DNA from: Papio anubis
Taxonomy: Eukaryota > Chordata > Mammalia > Primates > Cercopithecidae
DNA length: 64,000 nt
Assembly (NCBI RefSeq): GCF_008728515.1
Contig: NC_044981.1
Location: 109,669,702-109,733,701, forward strand
Direction of reading: 5' to 3'
Shown: positions 35,390-46,499 of the stretch, piece by piece
Layout: each line of letters begins with the position of its first letter
Position numbering within the stretch: the stretch's first letter is position 1
Position numbers and translations under genes: made by a program
The notes under the pieces: generated by a model
Database searches by the model: none
Told to the model about the DNA's origin: nothing
The model's input: the letters and a program-made list of their open reading frames with translations, nothing else

Positions 35390-36619
35390 GAAATCATTGC
35401 ATTAATTCTTACACCTTGCAGAATATTAAAACACATACAAATAATACTGCTGACAGAAGAATTTCTAAGACTTCCTGAGATATGTGGTAAAATGCTTATC
35501 TAACTTCTTAAGCTCCCTTAAGTCCAAACAGCAAAGGCAAATGTAGAAATGAAGAAAGGCAATGAGAAAGAGATGCTGAGTCAAACAACAGCAGTGGTCT
35601 TTCATACACTTTTTTTTTCATTTAATTATAGTTAATGATTTTTCTGACCTGTCCACACTAGAATTTAGAAACTGTGTGATGAAAGCAGCATCTACTGGTG
35701 ATACAGCTTTAAATTTTCATATATGTAATTCCATTCTGGCAGACTTTTAACAATGTATTTTGGGAGCCTTTTTTAAAACCTGGTGTAGAAGAAAATATAA
35801 CTGAAAAAAAAAAGACATTGGCACAGATATTGCTTTTTAAAAAATGATTTGCCTTCTTACTTCTCAACAATCTTAGGAGAAGAAAAATGAGCCATAATCT
35901 TTCTTCTTATAATTGCAATATAATGCAACTTATAAGACCAAATGGTTACTTTTAAAAATGTAACTTTCCTTTTGAAAGCAGAAGGAAAAAACTCTAACAT
36001 TGGTAAGGTATGCCATATAAATTAAATATATGTCATCCTAATTTGTAATATGTACCTACAAAACTAGCAAGTAGATGGCACATAATAAGCCCTCAATGAA
36101 CACCAGCTCTTACTGCTAATAGTTGTGTAATTTACTCAAGTCATTTGACCCTTCTTGGCCTAATAATAACAGCCACGTTCGTGTCTTTCAGTTTTAATAT
36201 TGTAATATTGAGTATGATTTTTAGTAAATATAATCAATACTTCAAATGCCTTCCACTGGTATTAAAATTTAGTAGAGGTCACCATCTAGTGGCTTGAGTT
36301 GAATCATTCCAATTCTGAAAGTGATTTGATCAGTGACAGCAGAATGAAACATTGTTTAAAACATTCAGAAACCCTTTGCAGTTGTAAGAATGGTAAGTTC
36401 AACGTTCACCAAAGCAGGCCATGAAGTCCTTCTTATTGTAGAGTGTACAGGAGAATGGTTCAGGAAATAGAATGACTTTTGACAAAAAGGATTTTTAGAG
36501 ACAGTAATATTTAGAGCCTAGAAATTTGATTGATTATAATAATGTAAACAGCCAAGGAGTATTTTCCATTGTATCTCATCTGCCAGAACATCTTATTGGG
36601 TCTGTTTTCACAAACAAAC

Positions 36620-37140
36620 AAACAAAAAATCCAGAATTCAACTTCTCACTACCCAGTCTGTGACTTCACTGATCCAAGTGGCCACATTCCCACATCTGTG
36701 ACATGGACTATAGTCTTCCTGCTTCTGTCCTTGCCATATCCTCACACCCCAAAAATATGCTCAATACAGTAGTCAGAGAACATTTTAAAATGTAAGTCAA
36801 ATCATATCACTCTTCTGTTCTAAATCCTCCACTTTTCCCAGAGGAAAAACAAATGCCTAAGAATGTCCTAAAAGTCCCTACTTGACAGGCTCCCAATTAT
36901 CTGAGCCCATCTCCTCTACTTTTCCTCTGGGTCACTCGCTCTGTCTGCACTTCCCTCCTCACTATTCCCTAAGTAAATCAGATGGGCTGGCTCCTGACTT
37001 AGGGCCCATCACTGGTTGTAATCTACTCCTAAAATTATTTCCTCATCTATCTGTATGGTTAATTTCAGGTCTGTTGCTCGTATGTAACTTTCTCATTGAG
37101 GCCTACCCTGGCTGCTCTACCTAAAATGACACCCTGTCCC
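36620..37140 (+). mobile_element. L2 LINE fragment
   Basis: AAATGTAAGTCAAATCATATCACTC, TAAATCCTCCACTTTTCCC, GCTCCCAATTATCTGAGCCC, TCCCTCCTCACTATTCCCT and TGAGGCCTACCCTGGCTGC follow L2 3' consensus order. Confidence 0.8.
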
Positions 37141-38639
37141 ACCTCTGAAGCCTAAATGGAACTCTTGTTTTTCTTTTTTCCTTTCTGGTTAATGGAAACT
37201 AAATTCATTAATTTATACTCTTCAAGAAAATGTGAATGAGATGCATAAGCATTATGAGCTGGAAATGTCGTTATATTTGAAAGATAGGAGGATAACATAT
37301 ATCTGGAATGCCTTAAAAAGCTTCATGGAAAAAATAAATTGTAGATGCCTTTTTGTGAATGGTAGTGGTCAAATAAACAAAAGCCTTGGAGACTTGAAAG
37401 TAGTTTTGATCAAAAGCATAAAGCACAAGCCATATTCTGAATATAATTAGTTAACAGTATTGCTAGAGGAGAGGGCAAATTCAAAAGGATCAAGGTGGCA
37501 CACCACTTTCTGTATATGATAGATTAACATGTATCAAGCCACTGAGAGCAAGCATACAATGGAGAATAAAATATTTTCTTAAATTTGTTTGAAGCCATCG
37601 GAGACTTATCCAAACCATTAAATCGAAGGAGCAAATTCCAGGAGAAAAGTAAATCTCTCTCCACAATAATCTGTAAAGAGAAACAAAAATATCTGAGTAG
37701 AATGCTGTGCACTATCAGTAAGCTTAGAAAACATAAGTTGGTGTTCAGGGGCTGCCAAGGAAATTGGACCCTAGGAAACATCCCAGACTCTGGAATCAGG
37801 TGCCCTAGGATCTACTCCCTAAGATTAATGGTAAACAGGTAAAAGACCAGACCTCACAAAGATAAAAATATAGATCAATCCCAAGTTGGACTGAGGTGAT
37901 CTTTCCCTAACTAACTGTCAGAAGGCAAGTTTTACATATAAATAAAATAGAAAGTTATATATTTAAATAAATTTATATATACCTAGTAATAAATTACAAG
38001 TCATCCTAAGAGGCAAGACAAAGTAAACAAAAACTAAGAGAACAAATACAAAATTGAAAAATATCTGTAAGTTATGAAGATATTTGAATTATCAGACAAA
38101 ATATTAAAATAACTGTTGATTAATGTGTTTAAAAAATTAACAAGTTAAAAATTTTCAGCAGAGATTGAGGATCTTATAGATAATAAAATATCTAATGAAA
38201 ATTATAAAATATTTTAACTGAATTCTGATAAAATTGTGAAATATCAAAACATGTGAGATGTGCCTAAAGCCACATTCATAAAAAAATTTATAGCTTTATA
38301 GGTATATATTTTAAAATAAGAAAGCCTAAAAAAATCAGTTATTTTGGTTTCCACATTAAGAAGCTAACAAAGGATCACTAGCTGACACATAAGTAAAGTA
38401 GCATACAGTAAATAAGAGAAAGCAGAACTTAATGAAACAGGCAAAAAAAAAAAAAAAAGAAAAGAAAAAATAGAGGAGATTATCAAAGACAGATATGAAA
38501 AAATCTAACGAAAATTAATAAAATACTAATTGGAATGACAAGGATGGAAAGAGGAGAGAAAGAGAAACAGGGGAAAAGAGCAGGCAGGAGCAAGAGAAAG
38601 AGACCGAGAGAAGAAGAGAAAATCACCAATATCAAGAGT
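37141..38639. other. AT-rich MYCT1 intron sequence, possibly old L1
   Basis: A-rich sequence on the plus strand, consistent with decayed L1 5' sequence but without segments I can place. No ORF of interest. Confidence 0.4.
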
Positions 38640-40300
38640 AAGAAACATTAGGACAGATTATACAGGCAATAAAAACATCAAGCTAGGATTCCAAATCAGC
38701 TTTTATGAACTGACCCTTCCAAGTAATAATGACTATAAACATTGAAAACAATACAAAAAAAAAAAATTCTACCTAAGGGCCTTAAGAATGACCAAATGCT
38801 TGCAGCTACTAGAGAGGAATTGACACCTGGAAGAAAAGAACACCAAGTATTAGTCAAGCTCCAGTTTTCAAACCTTTTAACCTGAGGGCAACTTCCAATC
38901 TGGGACAGGTAGTGATCATTGAAAACCTGCACTGTTTCTGATCTTAAGAAACAAAGGACAGAGATTATGGAAATAAGAGCTGCTAAGAATGTGAGAAGGA
39001 AATCCTGGAGAAGAGAAAGCCAGAGAGGAGAATCCCCAAATTTTACTTATAAACATTTCACATATCTTTGGTTGACTCCTGAATCACACATATACGGGAC
39101 ATATTCCAAACAGCACTAGAGAAAAATAAAATAAAATAAAGTAATATTTAAGCTGCTGCCCAAGGGACAGGCTTTACAGGTTTCTGTAGTTGTAGTTCCA
39201 CAGAGTTATTTGCCTGTGAAAATAAACTAGGGGGAAAAGCATACATCACAACACTCTTCAGAGTAATACAGCAGAATCCATTCAAAATGTTCAAGATACA
39301 ATATGAAATTACTTGGCACATGAAGAAACAGGAAAATGTGACCCATTCTTAAGAGAAAAAAAAGTCAACAAAAACGAACTTTAAGATGACCCAGATATAA
39401 TTAGCAGACAAAAATTTTTAAGCAACTCATATGTCCATGTTCAATGATTTCAAGTAAAACACTCACAATGAATAAAATGATAGGAAATTTCAGCAAAGAG
39501 ATGGAAACTATAAGAAATAACAAAATGGATATTCTAAAACTAAAAAAAATTGAGAACTGAAAAAAATTTATATGATGAGCTTAACAGTGAAATTAAAGTG
39601 AGAGAGAAAAGAATCAGCCAACTTAAAGGTGTATTAATAGAACTTATCCAATTTGAAAAATGGAGAAAAATACTGGGGGGAAAAAGCAAGCCTCTAGGAC
39701 TTGTAGAACCATATAAAAATATTTAACAGATGTGCAGTTATAATCCCCAAAATAGAGGAAAGGGTGAGTGGAGCTAAAAAAATTTTGAATAAATGAGGCT
39801 GAAATTTTTCAAAATTAGTGAAACAAATTAATCTACAAATCAAGAGTCTCAGTAACATCAAGCAGAATATATATAAAGAACTATGCACATCATAGTCAAA
39901 CAGCTGAAGATCAAAGGTTAACAAAACAAACTTGAACACAGCCAAATTACAAATAATAATAATAACACTACATTCATAAAAGACAATTATTTGAATAACT
40001 ACTTGCTTTTAATAAAACACAATGATATTTTAAAGTGATTTTAATAAAAAGCTGTCAACTCAGAACTTTATATCCAGCAAAAGTATCCCTTAAGTATAAT
40101 AGTGAAATAAATACTCTTTCAGGTGAAACAGAATTCAAACTAATCACCAGCACACCTACACTAAAACATGTGCTGAAGAAAATCCTTAGTCTGGGGAAAC
40201 TGAAAACTGGGATCTTTAAGAAGAAATTGAGACCATCAGAAATAGTATCAGAGTAAATATAGAAGATTCTTTCCCTCAATTTCTTTAAAATTCATTTTTC
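38640..40300 (+). mobile_element. Old L1 5'/ORF1-region remnant
   Basis: Contains GATACAATATGAAATTACTTGG, GAAGAAACAGGAAAATGTGACCC, GACCCAGATATAATTAGCAGAC, TGAAATTTTTCAAAATTAG, CTGTCAACTCAGAACTTTATATCCAGC and CACCAGCACACCTACACTAAAACATG, in the order of the mammalian-wide L1 ORF1-region consensus. It is heavily mutated with no intact frame. It leads into the ORF2 remnant from 40580. Confidence 0.7.
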
Positions 40301-40429
40301 TAGTTAGAGCAAAAATTAAAATATTTTCATATGAAATATATAGTTTATATAGATTTAATATGTAATAATTATAAAGAATTGGGACAGGATATAAATAAAT
40401 CTATTAGCTTGATTGATTGATTTAGTTTT

Positions 40430-40557
40430 TAAGAGATTTTTGAGGCAGGGACTTACTATGTCACCCAGGCTGGTATCAAAGTTTTTTGCTCAAATGACCC
40501 TCCCAACTTAGTCTCCAAGTAACTGAGACTACAGGCACACACCAATGCACCCAGCTA
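40430..40557 (-). mobile_element. Alu monomer-like SINE (antisense)
   Basis: TTTTTGAGGCAGGGACTTACTATGTCACCCAGGC, CTCAAATGACCC, GACTACAGGCACACACC, ending GCACCCAGCT. One arm only; it sits within the L1 remnant. Confidence 0.75.
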
Positions 40558-40579
40558 TTAGATTGTTTTTTATATTGAA

Positions 40580-42126
40580 AATCTTATGTATTCTAAAATA
40601 CAACTACAAATTATATTAAGCAAGATTGCAGAATTTAAGATTTATATATAAAAATATGTTTATATACTAGCAGCAAACTACTGGAAAGTGTAATTACACC
40701 ATTACAATAGCATCATTAGCATAACATACCTAGGAATCTTTTTTCACAAAATGTATGTAATATATCTGCACCACAAATATTGAAATACTACTGAAAGAAA
40801 TTAAAGGTCTAAAAATTGGAGAGATATACTATATTTGTGAATTACAAGCCTCAATATTATTAAGATGCCAACTGCCCTTATATATAAATAAATTTATATA
40901 AATAAATCAACTAAAATTCTGATAAACAGGCTTTTTGTATTATTTTACAAATGACACTAAGTTATATATGATGACAATACAAAGGAACAATAAAAACAAA
41001 GCTGGAAGCATCACACCACTTGATTTTAAAATATACTACAAAGCTATAATAGTCAAAACAGCATGGTACTGGCATTTACATAGACATTTAGATTAATGAA
41101 ACATAATAGGGAGGAAGCCCAGTAGTAAATCCATGCATTTGTGACAATTGATATTTGACAACAATACCAAAAATGCTCAAAAGGGAAATTATTGCCTCTT
41201 CAATAAAAGGTAATGGGAAAACTGTATATCCACATGCAGAAGAATAAAATTGAACCCTTATCTCATACATATAGAAAAATCAACTCAAAATGGGTTAAAG
41301 ATACAAACCTAAGACCAGAAACCCAAAAAACTACTAGAGGACAACATAGGGAAAAAGCTTTATATGGATCTGGGCAATTATATTTTTGCATATGACAGCA
41401 CAGGAAAAAAGCAAAAACAGACAAGTAGAATTGTGTCAAACTACAAAGATTCTGCACAGTAAAGGAAACAACAGAGAGAAGAGACGCCTACAGAATGAGA
41501 GAAAATATTTGCAAACCATATATCTGATAAGAAGCTAATATCTAAAGTATATAAGAAGCTCACACAACACAAAAGCAAGAAAACAAATAATCTGTTTAAA
41601 AAATGAGCAAAGGACCTGAATAGACATCTCTCAAAAGAAGCCCCACAAATGACCAACAGTTAGATGAAAAAATGCTCAACATAACTACTCATCAGGGAAA
41701 TGCAAATCAAAGCCACAATGGAATATCACCTCACATGTGCCAAAATGCCTATTATCAAAAAGACAAAAAATAATGAGTGTTGGTGAGGATATGGAGAAAA
41801 GCAAACTGTACACTGTTGATGAAAATGTAAATTGATGCAGTCATTGTGGAAAATAGTATGAAGGTTCCTCAAAAATTAAAAATAGAACTACCATAGAATT
41901 CAGTAATCCCTCCAGGTGTACATTAAAAGGAAATGAGATCAGAATCTCTAAGAGATATCTACACTTCCATGTTCATTGCAGCATTGTCACAATAACCAAA
42001 ATACATAATCGATCTAAGTGTCCATGATCAGATGAATGGATAAAGAAAATATAGTGACATAGATATGCATATGCGCGCGCACACACACACACACATATAT
42101 GGTTTCTATAATGGAATGTTATATTT
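40580..42126 (+). mobile_element. L1 ORF2 3' half remnant
   Basis: ACCTAGGAATC, GCCTCAATATTATTAAGATGCC, AATTCTGATAAAC, GGTACTGGCATTTACATAGAC, TCACCTCACATG, TGGTGAGGATATGGAGAAAAG and GTTCATTGCAGCATTGTCAC are successive landmarks of L1 ORF2's C-terminal part. Many frameshifts. The element continues after the MER2 insertions at 43671-43786 and 44147-44540. Confidence 0.9.
42063..42100. repeat. Alternating purine-pyrimidine tract (TG/CG/CA/TA)
   Basis: ATATGCATATGCGCGCGCACACAC... is strictly alternating purine and pyrimidine for about 38 bases, including (CG)4, inside the L1 remnant. Confidence 0.9.
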
Positions 42127-42327
42127 CAGATGCTCTTAGACTTAGGATGAGGTTGTATTTAGATAAATCCATCATACATTGAAAATACCGTAAGTTGAAA
42201 ATGCGTTTAATACCCCTAACTTACCAAATTTCATAGCTTGGCTTAACCTACCTTAAATATGCACAGAATACTTGAAATAGCCTAAAATTAGGCAAAATCA
42301 TCAAACAAAATCCAGCTTTATAATAAT

Positions 42328-43211
42328 AAAAGGTAAAATTTTTAACTTTAAACAAATTTTTATTACATAAAAGTTGTCACGTAATTGGATATTTCTCTAC
42401 TTTGTACACGATTGTTCTCACTCTCCACAGAAAGGCTGCTTAACTTCTCATCTGGTGGTGGCAAGCACCAAAATTCTTATTTTAACAGAATAGTAGTAAA
42501 AATACCTCAGTGATTTAAGTTGAAAGCAGTACATTGGTACATGGGTCTTATACCCAGCATCAGGAATATACAAATGTCTTTTTATTCAAAAATACAAAAT
42601 AAATTATCTGTAATCATGAACAATGACGGCAGTAAACCATTATATATTTTGTCAACTAAACCAGTAACTGATGGCTAGAGTGATTTCTTAAACATCAGTC
42701 AGCCGTTCCTTCATTTTCTCCAACTGACTTCTCTGAAGTTACTGGTGAGGAACACTGCCTTGGGCTTCCTGTCATAGTTCATTAATAAAGGTAAAGCACT
42801 ATCCTAGGAGTTAGAACATGCTACCTCTCATACCACCTCCCACTGCATCCATTGCACCCATTCCAGGGTCCTTCTCTTCTTTAGGAATTTCTGTGACTAC
42901 AACTTCTACTGTAGTTAACAGAGAGAGCACACCAGCAGCATCCGATAAAGCAGCTCTCACAACCTTTGTTGGGTCAATACTTGCTTTTTCCACCATATTC
43001 ACAAAATCTCTGACTATAGCATCGTAACTAACTTCTGAGGAACTTTGCATAATTTTCGCAACTATCAAAGATCTTTCAACACTTGCATTCTTAGCAATGG
43101 TCATTGCTGGAATTTTGAGTGTTCTTTCAATAATTTGTATACCAATTTTTTTATCTTAATTAGCTGGAGTCAATGAGTCCAAGGCTGGAATGCCCCAAAG
43201 CAGGGGAAATT
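42328..43211 (-). pseudogene. HSPD1 (HSP60) processed pseudogene, 5'-truncated
   Basis: Retrocopy of the mitochondrial chaperonin HSP60 mRNA. On the minus strand it covers the last coding part (from the IPALDSLTPAN region), through Gly-Met-Met-rich end ...GSMF stop, and most of the 3'UTR to ATAAAAATTTGTTTAAAG at about 42346. No introns. A nonsense change turns the Glu of Asn-Glu-Asp into TAA (43156-43158), and the terminal GGM repeats carry several substitutions. The 97-codon frame at 42811-43104 is only the surviving tail. TTTATAATAAT flanks the copy (42317-42327 and 43212-43222) and belongs to the host MER2, so it is the target duplication. An A-tail remnant is poorly preserved at 42328-42345. 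Confidence 0.93.
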
Positions 43212-43335
43212 TTTATAATAATGATAAAAAATAAAAATAATAAACATTAAAGATCAAAATTCAAAATTCAAATTACAATTTCTACTGAATGGGTGTCACT
43301 TTCATATCATCATAAAGTCAAAAAATTGTAAGTTG

Positions 43336-43630
43336 GGTCAGGCGCGGTGGCTCAAGCCTGTAATCCCAGCACTTTGGGAGGCCGAGACGGGCGGATCACG
43401 AGGTCAGGAGATCCAGACCATCCTGGCTAACACGGTGAAACCCCATCTCTACAAAAAAATACAAAAAACTAGCCGGGCGAGGTGGTGGGCGTCTGTAGTC
43501 CCAGCTACTCGGGAGGCTGAGGCAGGAGAATGGCGTAAACCCGGGAGGCCGAGCTTGCAGTGAGCTGAGATCCGGCCACTGCACTCCAGCCTGGGCGACA
43601 GTACAAGACTCCGTCTCAAAAAAAAAAAAA
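43336..43630 (+). mobile_element. Young Alu (AluYR-like, Old World monkey type)
   Basis: Full-length with few CpG losses: GGTCAGGCGCGGTGGCTCAAG, GCCGAGACGGGCGGATCACG, AAAACTAGCCGGGCGAGGTGG and GAGATCCGGCCACTGCACTCC. Flanked by AATTGTAAGTTG (43324-43335 and 43631-43642). The GATCCGGCCAC and CTCAAGCCTG variants are those I associate with cercopithecoid AluYR copies; subfamily by recall. Confidence 0.9.
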
Positions 43631-43786
43631 AATTGTAAGTTGAACTATCATAAGTCAGGGACCGTCTGTATATAATAAGGGAATGTTATTATTCAGCATT
43701 TAAAAAAACCTGTCATTTTCAGCAACCTAGATGAACCTGGAGGACATTATGCTAAGTGAAATAAACCAGGCACAGAAGGACAAATA

Positions 43787-44146
43787 CAGCCAGCCTCCAG
43801 CTTACCATGGTTGGATTTGGGATTTTTTGACTACGATGGTGCAAAAGCCATATGCGTTCAGTAGAAACTGTACTTCCAGTACCCATATGACCATTTTGTT
43901 TTTCATTTTCAGTAGTGTTCAACGAACTACATGAGTTATTCAATACTTTTTAATAAAATAGGTTTGGTGTTAGATGATTTTGCTCAACTGTAGGCTAATG
44001 TAAGTATTTTGAGCACATTTAAGTTAGGCTATGCTAAGCTGTGATGTTCAGTAGTTTAACTCTAGTAAATACAGTTTTAACCTGATATTCTCAACTGACA
44101 ATGAGTTTGTCTGGATATAACCCCATCATAAGTGGACGGGCATCTG
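43787..44146 (+). mobile_element. MER2 (Tigger-type MITE), complete, with TA target duplication
   Basis: From CAGCCAGCCTCCAGCTTACC through CTACGATGGTGCAAAAGCC, GTAGAAACTGTACTTCCAG, TTAGATGATTTTGCTCAACTGTAGGC and CATCATAAGTGGACGGGCATCTG. TA lies directly on both sides (43785-43786 and 44147-44148). Removing it restores the L1 text GGACAAATA|CTGCATGATTGCAC. The plus-strand ORF at 43731-43934 is incidental. Confidence 0.93.
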
Positions 44147-44540
44147 TACTGCATGATTGCACTTATTTGTGGAATGCAGAAAAGATGAAGTTATAAAAGC
44201 AGAGAAGAGAACTATGATTGCCAGTGATTTGGGGGTGAGGAAAAAAGGGAGATGCTGAGCAAAAAAATGCAAAGTTTCAGTTGTGCAGGAGTTTGGAGCC
44301 CTAACATAAAACATAGTGTCTGTAGTTATGAAATTATTTCTTATACTTGAAATTGGCCAAAAAAGTAAATCTTAGATGTTCTTACCACCACAATAAAGCT
44401 AACTACCTGAGGTGATGGTTGTATTAATTAGCTTGATTGTGGTAATCATTTTACAATATATATGTATATCAAAATATCATGTTGTACACCTTAAATATAT
44501 TGTTTTTATTTGCCAATTATACCTCAATAAAGCCTGGGAG
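44147..44540 (+). mobile_element. L1 3' end, continuation after MER2
   Basis: CTGCATGATTGCACTTATTTG, AGAACTATGATTGCCAG, ATCATTTTACAATATATATG, TCATGTTGTACACCTTAAAT and TACCTCAATAAAGC are the final L1 3'UTR segments of the same element as 40580-42126. An AATAAA signal is at the end. Confidence 0.88.
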
Positions 44541-44602
44541 TGAGAAAATACAAAAGGTCCAGAAAAGCCAAAGTAATCTTGAAAGAGAAAAACAGTTAAT
44601 AA

Positions 44603-45100
44603 TGTATTGTATAGTTTTATTTATTTATTTATTTATTTTTTGAGATGGAGTCTCGCTCGGTCGCCCAGGCTGGAGTGCAGTGGCCGGATCTCAGCTCACT
44701 GCAAGCTCCGCCTCCCGGGTTTACGCCATTCTCCTGCCTCAGCCTCCCGAGTAGCTGGGACTACAGGCGCCCGCCACCTCGCCCGGCTAGTTTTTTGTAT
44801 TTTTAGTAGAGACGGGGTTTCACCGTGTTAGCCAGGATGGTCTGGATCTCCTGACCTCGTGATCCGCCCGTCTCGGCCTCCCAAAGTGCTGGGATTACAG
44901 GCTTGAGCCACCGCGCCCGGCCCTTGTATTGTATAGTTTTAAATAGCTAGAAGATATTTTGAATGTTCTAGCACAAGGAAATAATAAATGTTTGCAGTGA
45001 AGGAAGAACTGATTATCCTATACTTGTTTTGATGTTTCACTCTGTACCCCATAAGTATGTACAACTATTATGTGATAAAAATTGTTTAAAAAAATAAAAA
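44603..45100 (+). mobile_element. L1 3'-end fragment inserted in the second L1, containing a young Alu
   Basis: Outside the Alu it reads TAGAAGATATTTTGAATGTTC, AAATAATAAATGTTTGCAGTG, ACCCCATAAGTATGTACAAC, TATTATGTGATAAAAATTG, ending A-rich: the typical 3' end of an L1MA/L1PB-type element. Possible target duplication AAAGAGAA(A/C)AA on both sides. Confidence 0.75.
44620..44924 (-). mobile_element. Young Alu (AluYR-like), antisense, 17-bp target duplication
   Basis: TTTTGAGATGGAGTCTCGCTC, GTGGCCGGATCTCAGC, GTAGAGACGGGGTTTCACCG, ending GCCACCGCGCCCGGCC. TGTATTGTATAGTTTTA occurs at 44603-44619 and 44925-44941, exact over 17 bases. Few mutations and preserved CpGs mark it as young; it shares the GCCGGATC variant with the 43336 copy. 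Confidence 0.93.
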
Positions 45101-45256
45101 GAGAACAAAGTTGGAAGATTTATGTAACTTCAAGACTTACTATAAAAGTCAACAAATGAAAATGAAACAGAATGGAGATCTCAGCAATAGGCTTACACTT
45201 ATATGACCATTTGATTTTCAACAAAGGTGCCAAAGGACTTGAATAGAGAAAGTCTT

Positions 45257-45547
45257 GGCTGGACACAGTGGCTCAGGCCTGTAACCCCAGCACTTTGGGA
45301 GGCCAAGGTGGGCAGATCACTTGAGCCCAGGAGTTTGAGACCAGTCTGGGCAACATGGCAAAGCCTTGTCTCTGCAAATACAAAAAGACAAAAATTAGCC
45401 TGTTGAGGTGGCATACACCTGTAGTCCCAGCTATGTTGGAGGCTGAGATGGGAGGATCACTTGAGCCCAGGAAGTTGAACCTGCAGACAGAGTGAGACCC
45501 TGTCTCAAAAATAAAATAAGATAAAATAATAAAATAAAATAAAATAC
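45257..45547 (+). mobile_element. Alu SINE with truncated right arm
   Basis: GGCTGGACACAGTGGCTCAG to a TAAAATAAAATA tail. The right arm jumps from GAAGTTGAACCTGCAGAC to AGAGTGAGACCCTG, a deletion of about 50 bases. Confidence 0.93.
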
Positions 45548-46232
45548 AGAAAAAATATTTTCAAGAAATTGTGCAGAAAAAGCTGGATATCAATATGAAA
45601 ACAATCCCTCAATTTCTACACTATATGCAAATATTTAATTTGAAGTGGACAATTATGGATCCTAAATATGAAAGCTAAAATTTTAAAGTCTTAAAGCCTT
45701 TAGACTGGGAGGGGGCGTTTGGAAACTTTTTGGGCTAGTGATTACGTATCTTGATTGGGCTTTGGGTTACTCAAGCGTGTGTGTCAAAATTCAACAAATG
45801 TTCTGTTATGATTTGTACACTTCATTTTTATTCACCTTATATGTTTCATTGTATGTAAATTTGACTTTAAAAGGAAAAGAGTTATAAAATATAATTGAAT
45901 TCCTGTTAATGATATGCATACTAAAGTAATTGGGGGAACTGTATTGATGTCTTCAGTTTACTTTGAAATATATTGACTAATAAAATGAAAGAGAAAATGA
46001 GTTTTATAAAAATGTTACAGATAGAATTCAGATGGTAAGGTATATGGGTGTTCACTGTAGAATTCTTCTAATGTTCATGTATGTTTGAACATTTTCATAA
46101 TAAAAGGTTGAAAAACTAATGAGAATGGCATAAACAACATTTAAGCAATATATTTTGAAATTTAATTCAAATGGTCAAATTCCTGGAAAATACAAACTCC
46201 TTTAACTAACAGAATTGATAGAAAATCTAAGT

Positions 46233-46485
46233 AATCCCAGTAATCCCAATGAGATCACTTAGACACAGGAAGGGGAACATCACACACTGGGTCCTGTTGG
46301 GGGGAGGGGGGAGGGGGGAGGGACAGCATTAGGAGATATGCCTAATGTAAATGACGAGTTAATGGGTGCAGCACACCAACATGGCTCATGTATACATATG
46401 TAACAAACCTGCACTTTGTGCACATGTACCCTAGAACTTAAAGTATAATAAATAAATAAATAAAAATTAAAATTTAAAAAAAAAG
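46233..46485 (+). mobile_element. 5'-truncated L1PA 3' end with G-rich tract
   Basis: Starts ATGAGATCACTTAGACACAGG, then GGGGAACATCACACACTGG, a G-rich polypurine tract (46299-46323), GACAGCATTAGGAGATATGCC, GGGTGCAGCACACCAACATGG and GTACCCTAGAACTTAAAGTATAATAAATAAA. It is a young primate L1 3'UTR. AGAAAATCT(A/G)AGTA flanks both ends (about 46220 and 46484). Confidence 0.93.
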
Positions 46486-46499
46486 AAAATCTGAGTAGT

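Larger units (their letters stand above)
42127..43668 (-). mobile_element. MER2 (Tigger-type MITE), antisense, split by HSPD1 pseudogene and Alu
   Basis: Read antisense: CAGATGCTCTTAGACTTAGG, AATACCGTAAGTTGAAAATGCG, ATAGCTTGGCTTAACC, AAATTAGGCAAAATCATC up to TTTATAATAAT, then after the pseudogene CAATTTCTACTGAATGGGTG, TCATCATAAAGTC, and after the Alu AACTATCATAAGTCAGGGACCG, ending TCTG|TA. Without insertions it would be about 360 bp, the expected MER2 length. It lies in the L1 and is inverted relative to the second MER2. Confidence 0.88.
44541..46130 (+). mobile_element. Second L1 remnant (ORF2 end to 3' end), interrupted
   Basis: Starts AGAAAAGCCAAAGTAATCTTG and resumes after the inserted pieces with AGAACAAAGTTGGAAGATTTATG, TCAACAAAGGTGCC, then, after an Alu, TAAAATTTTAAAGTC and a 3'UTR ending near TGTATGTAAATTTGACTTTAAAAGG. 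This is old L1M-type sequence hosting a younger L1 3' end (44603-45100) and two Alus. Confidence 0.75.

Noticed and set aside
42811..43104. 97-codon ORF matching HSP60 C terminus
   Set aside because: It is the tail of a 5'-truncated, intronless retrocopy with an in-frame TAA just upstream and target duplications, so it is a pseudogene.
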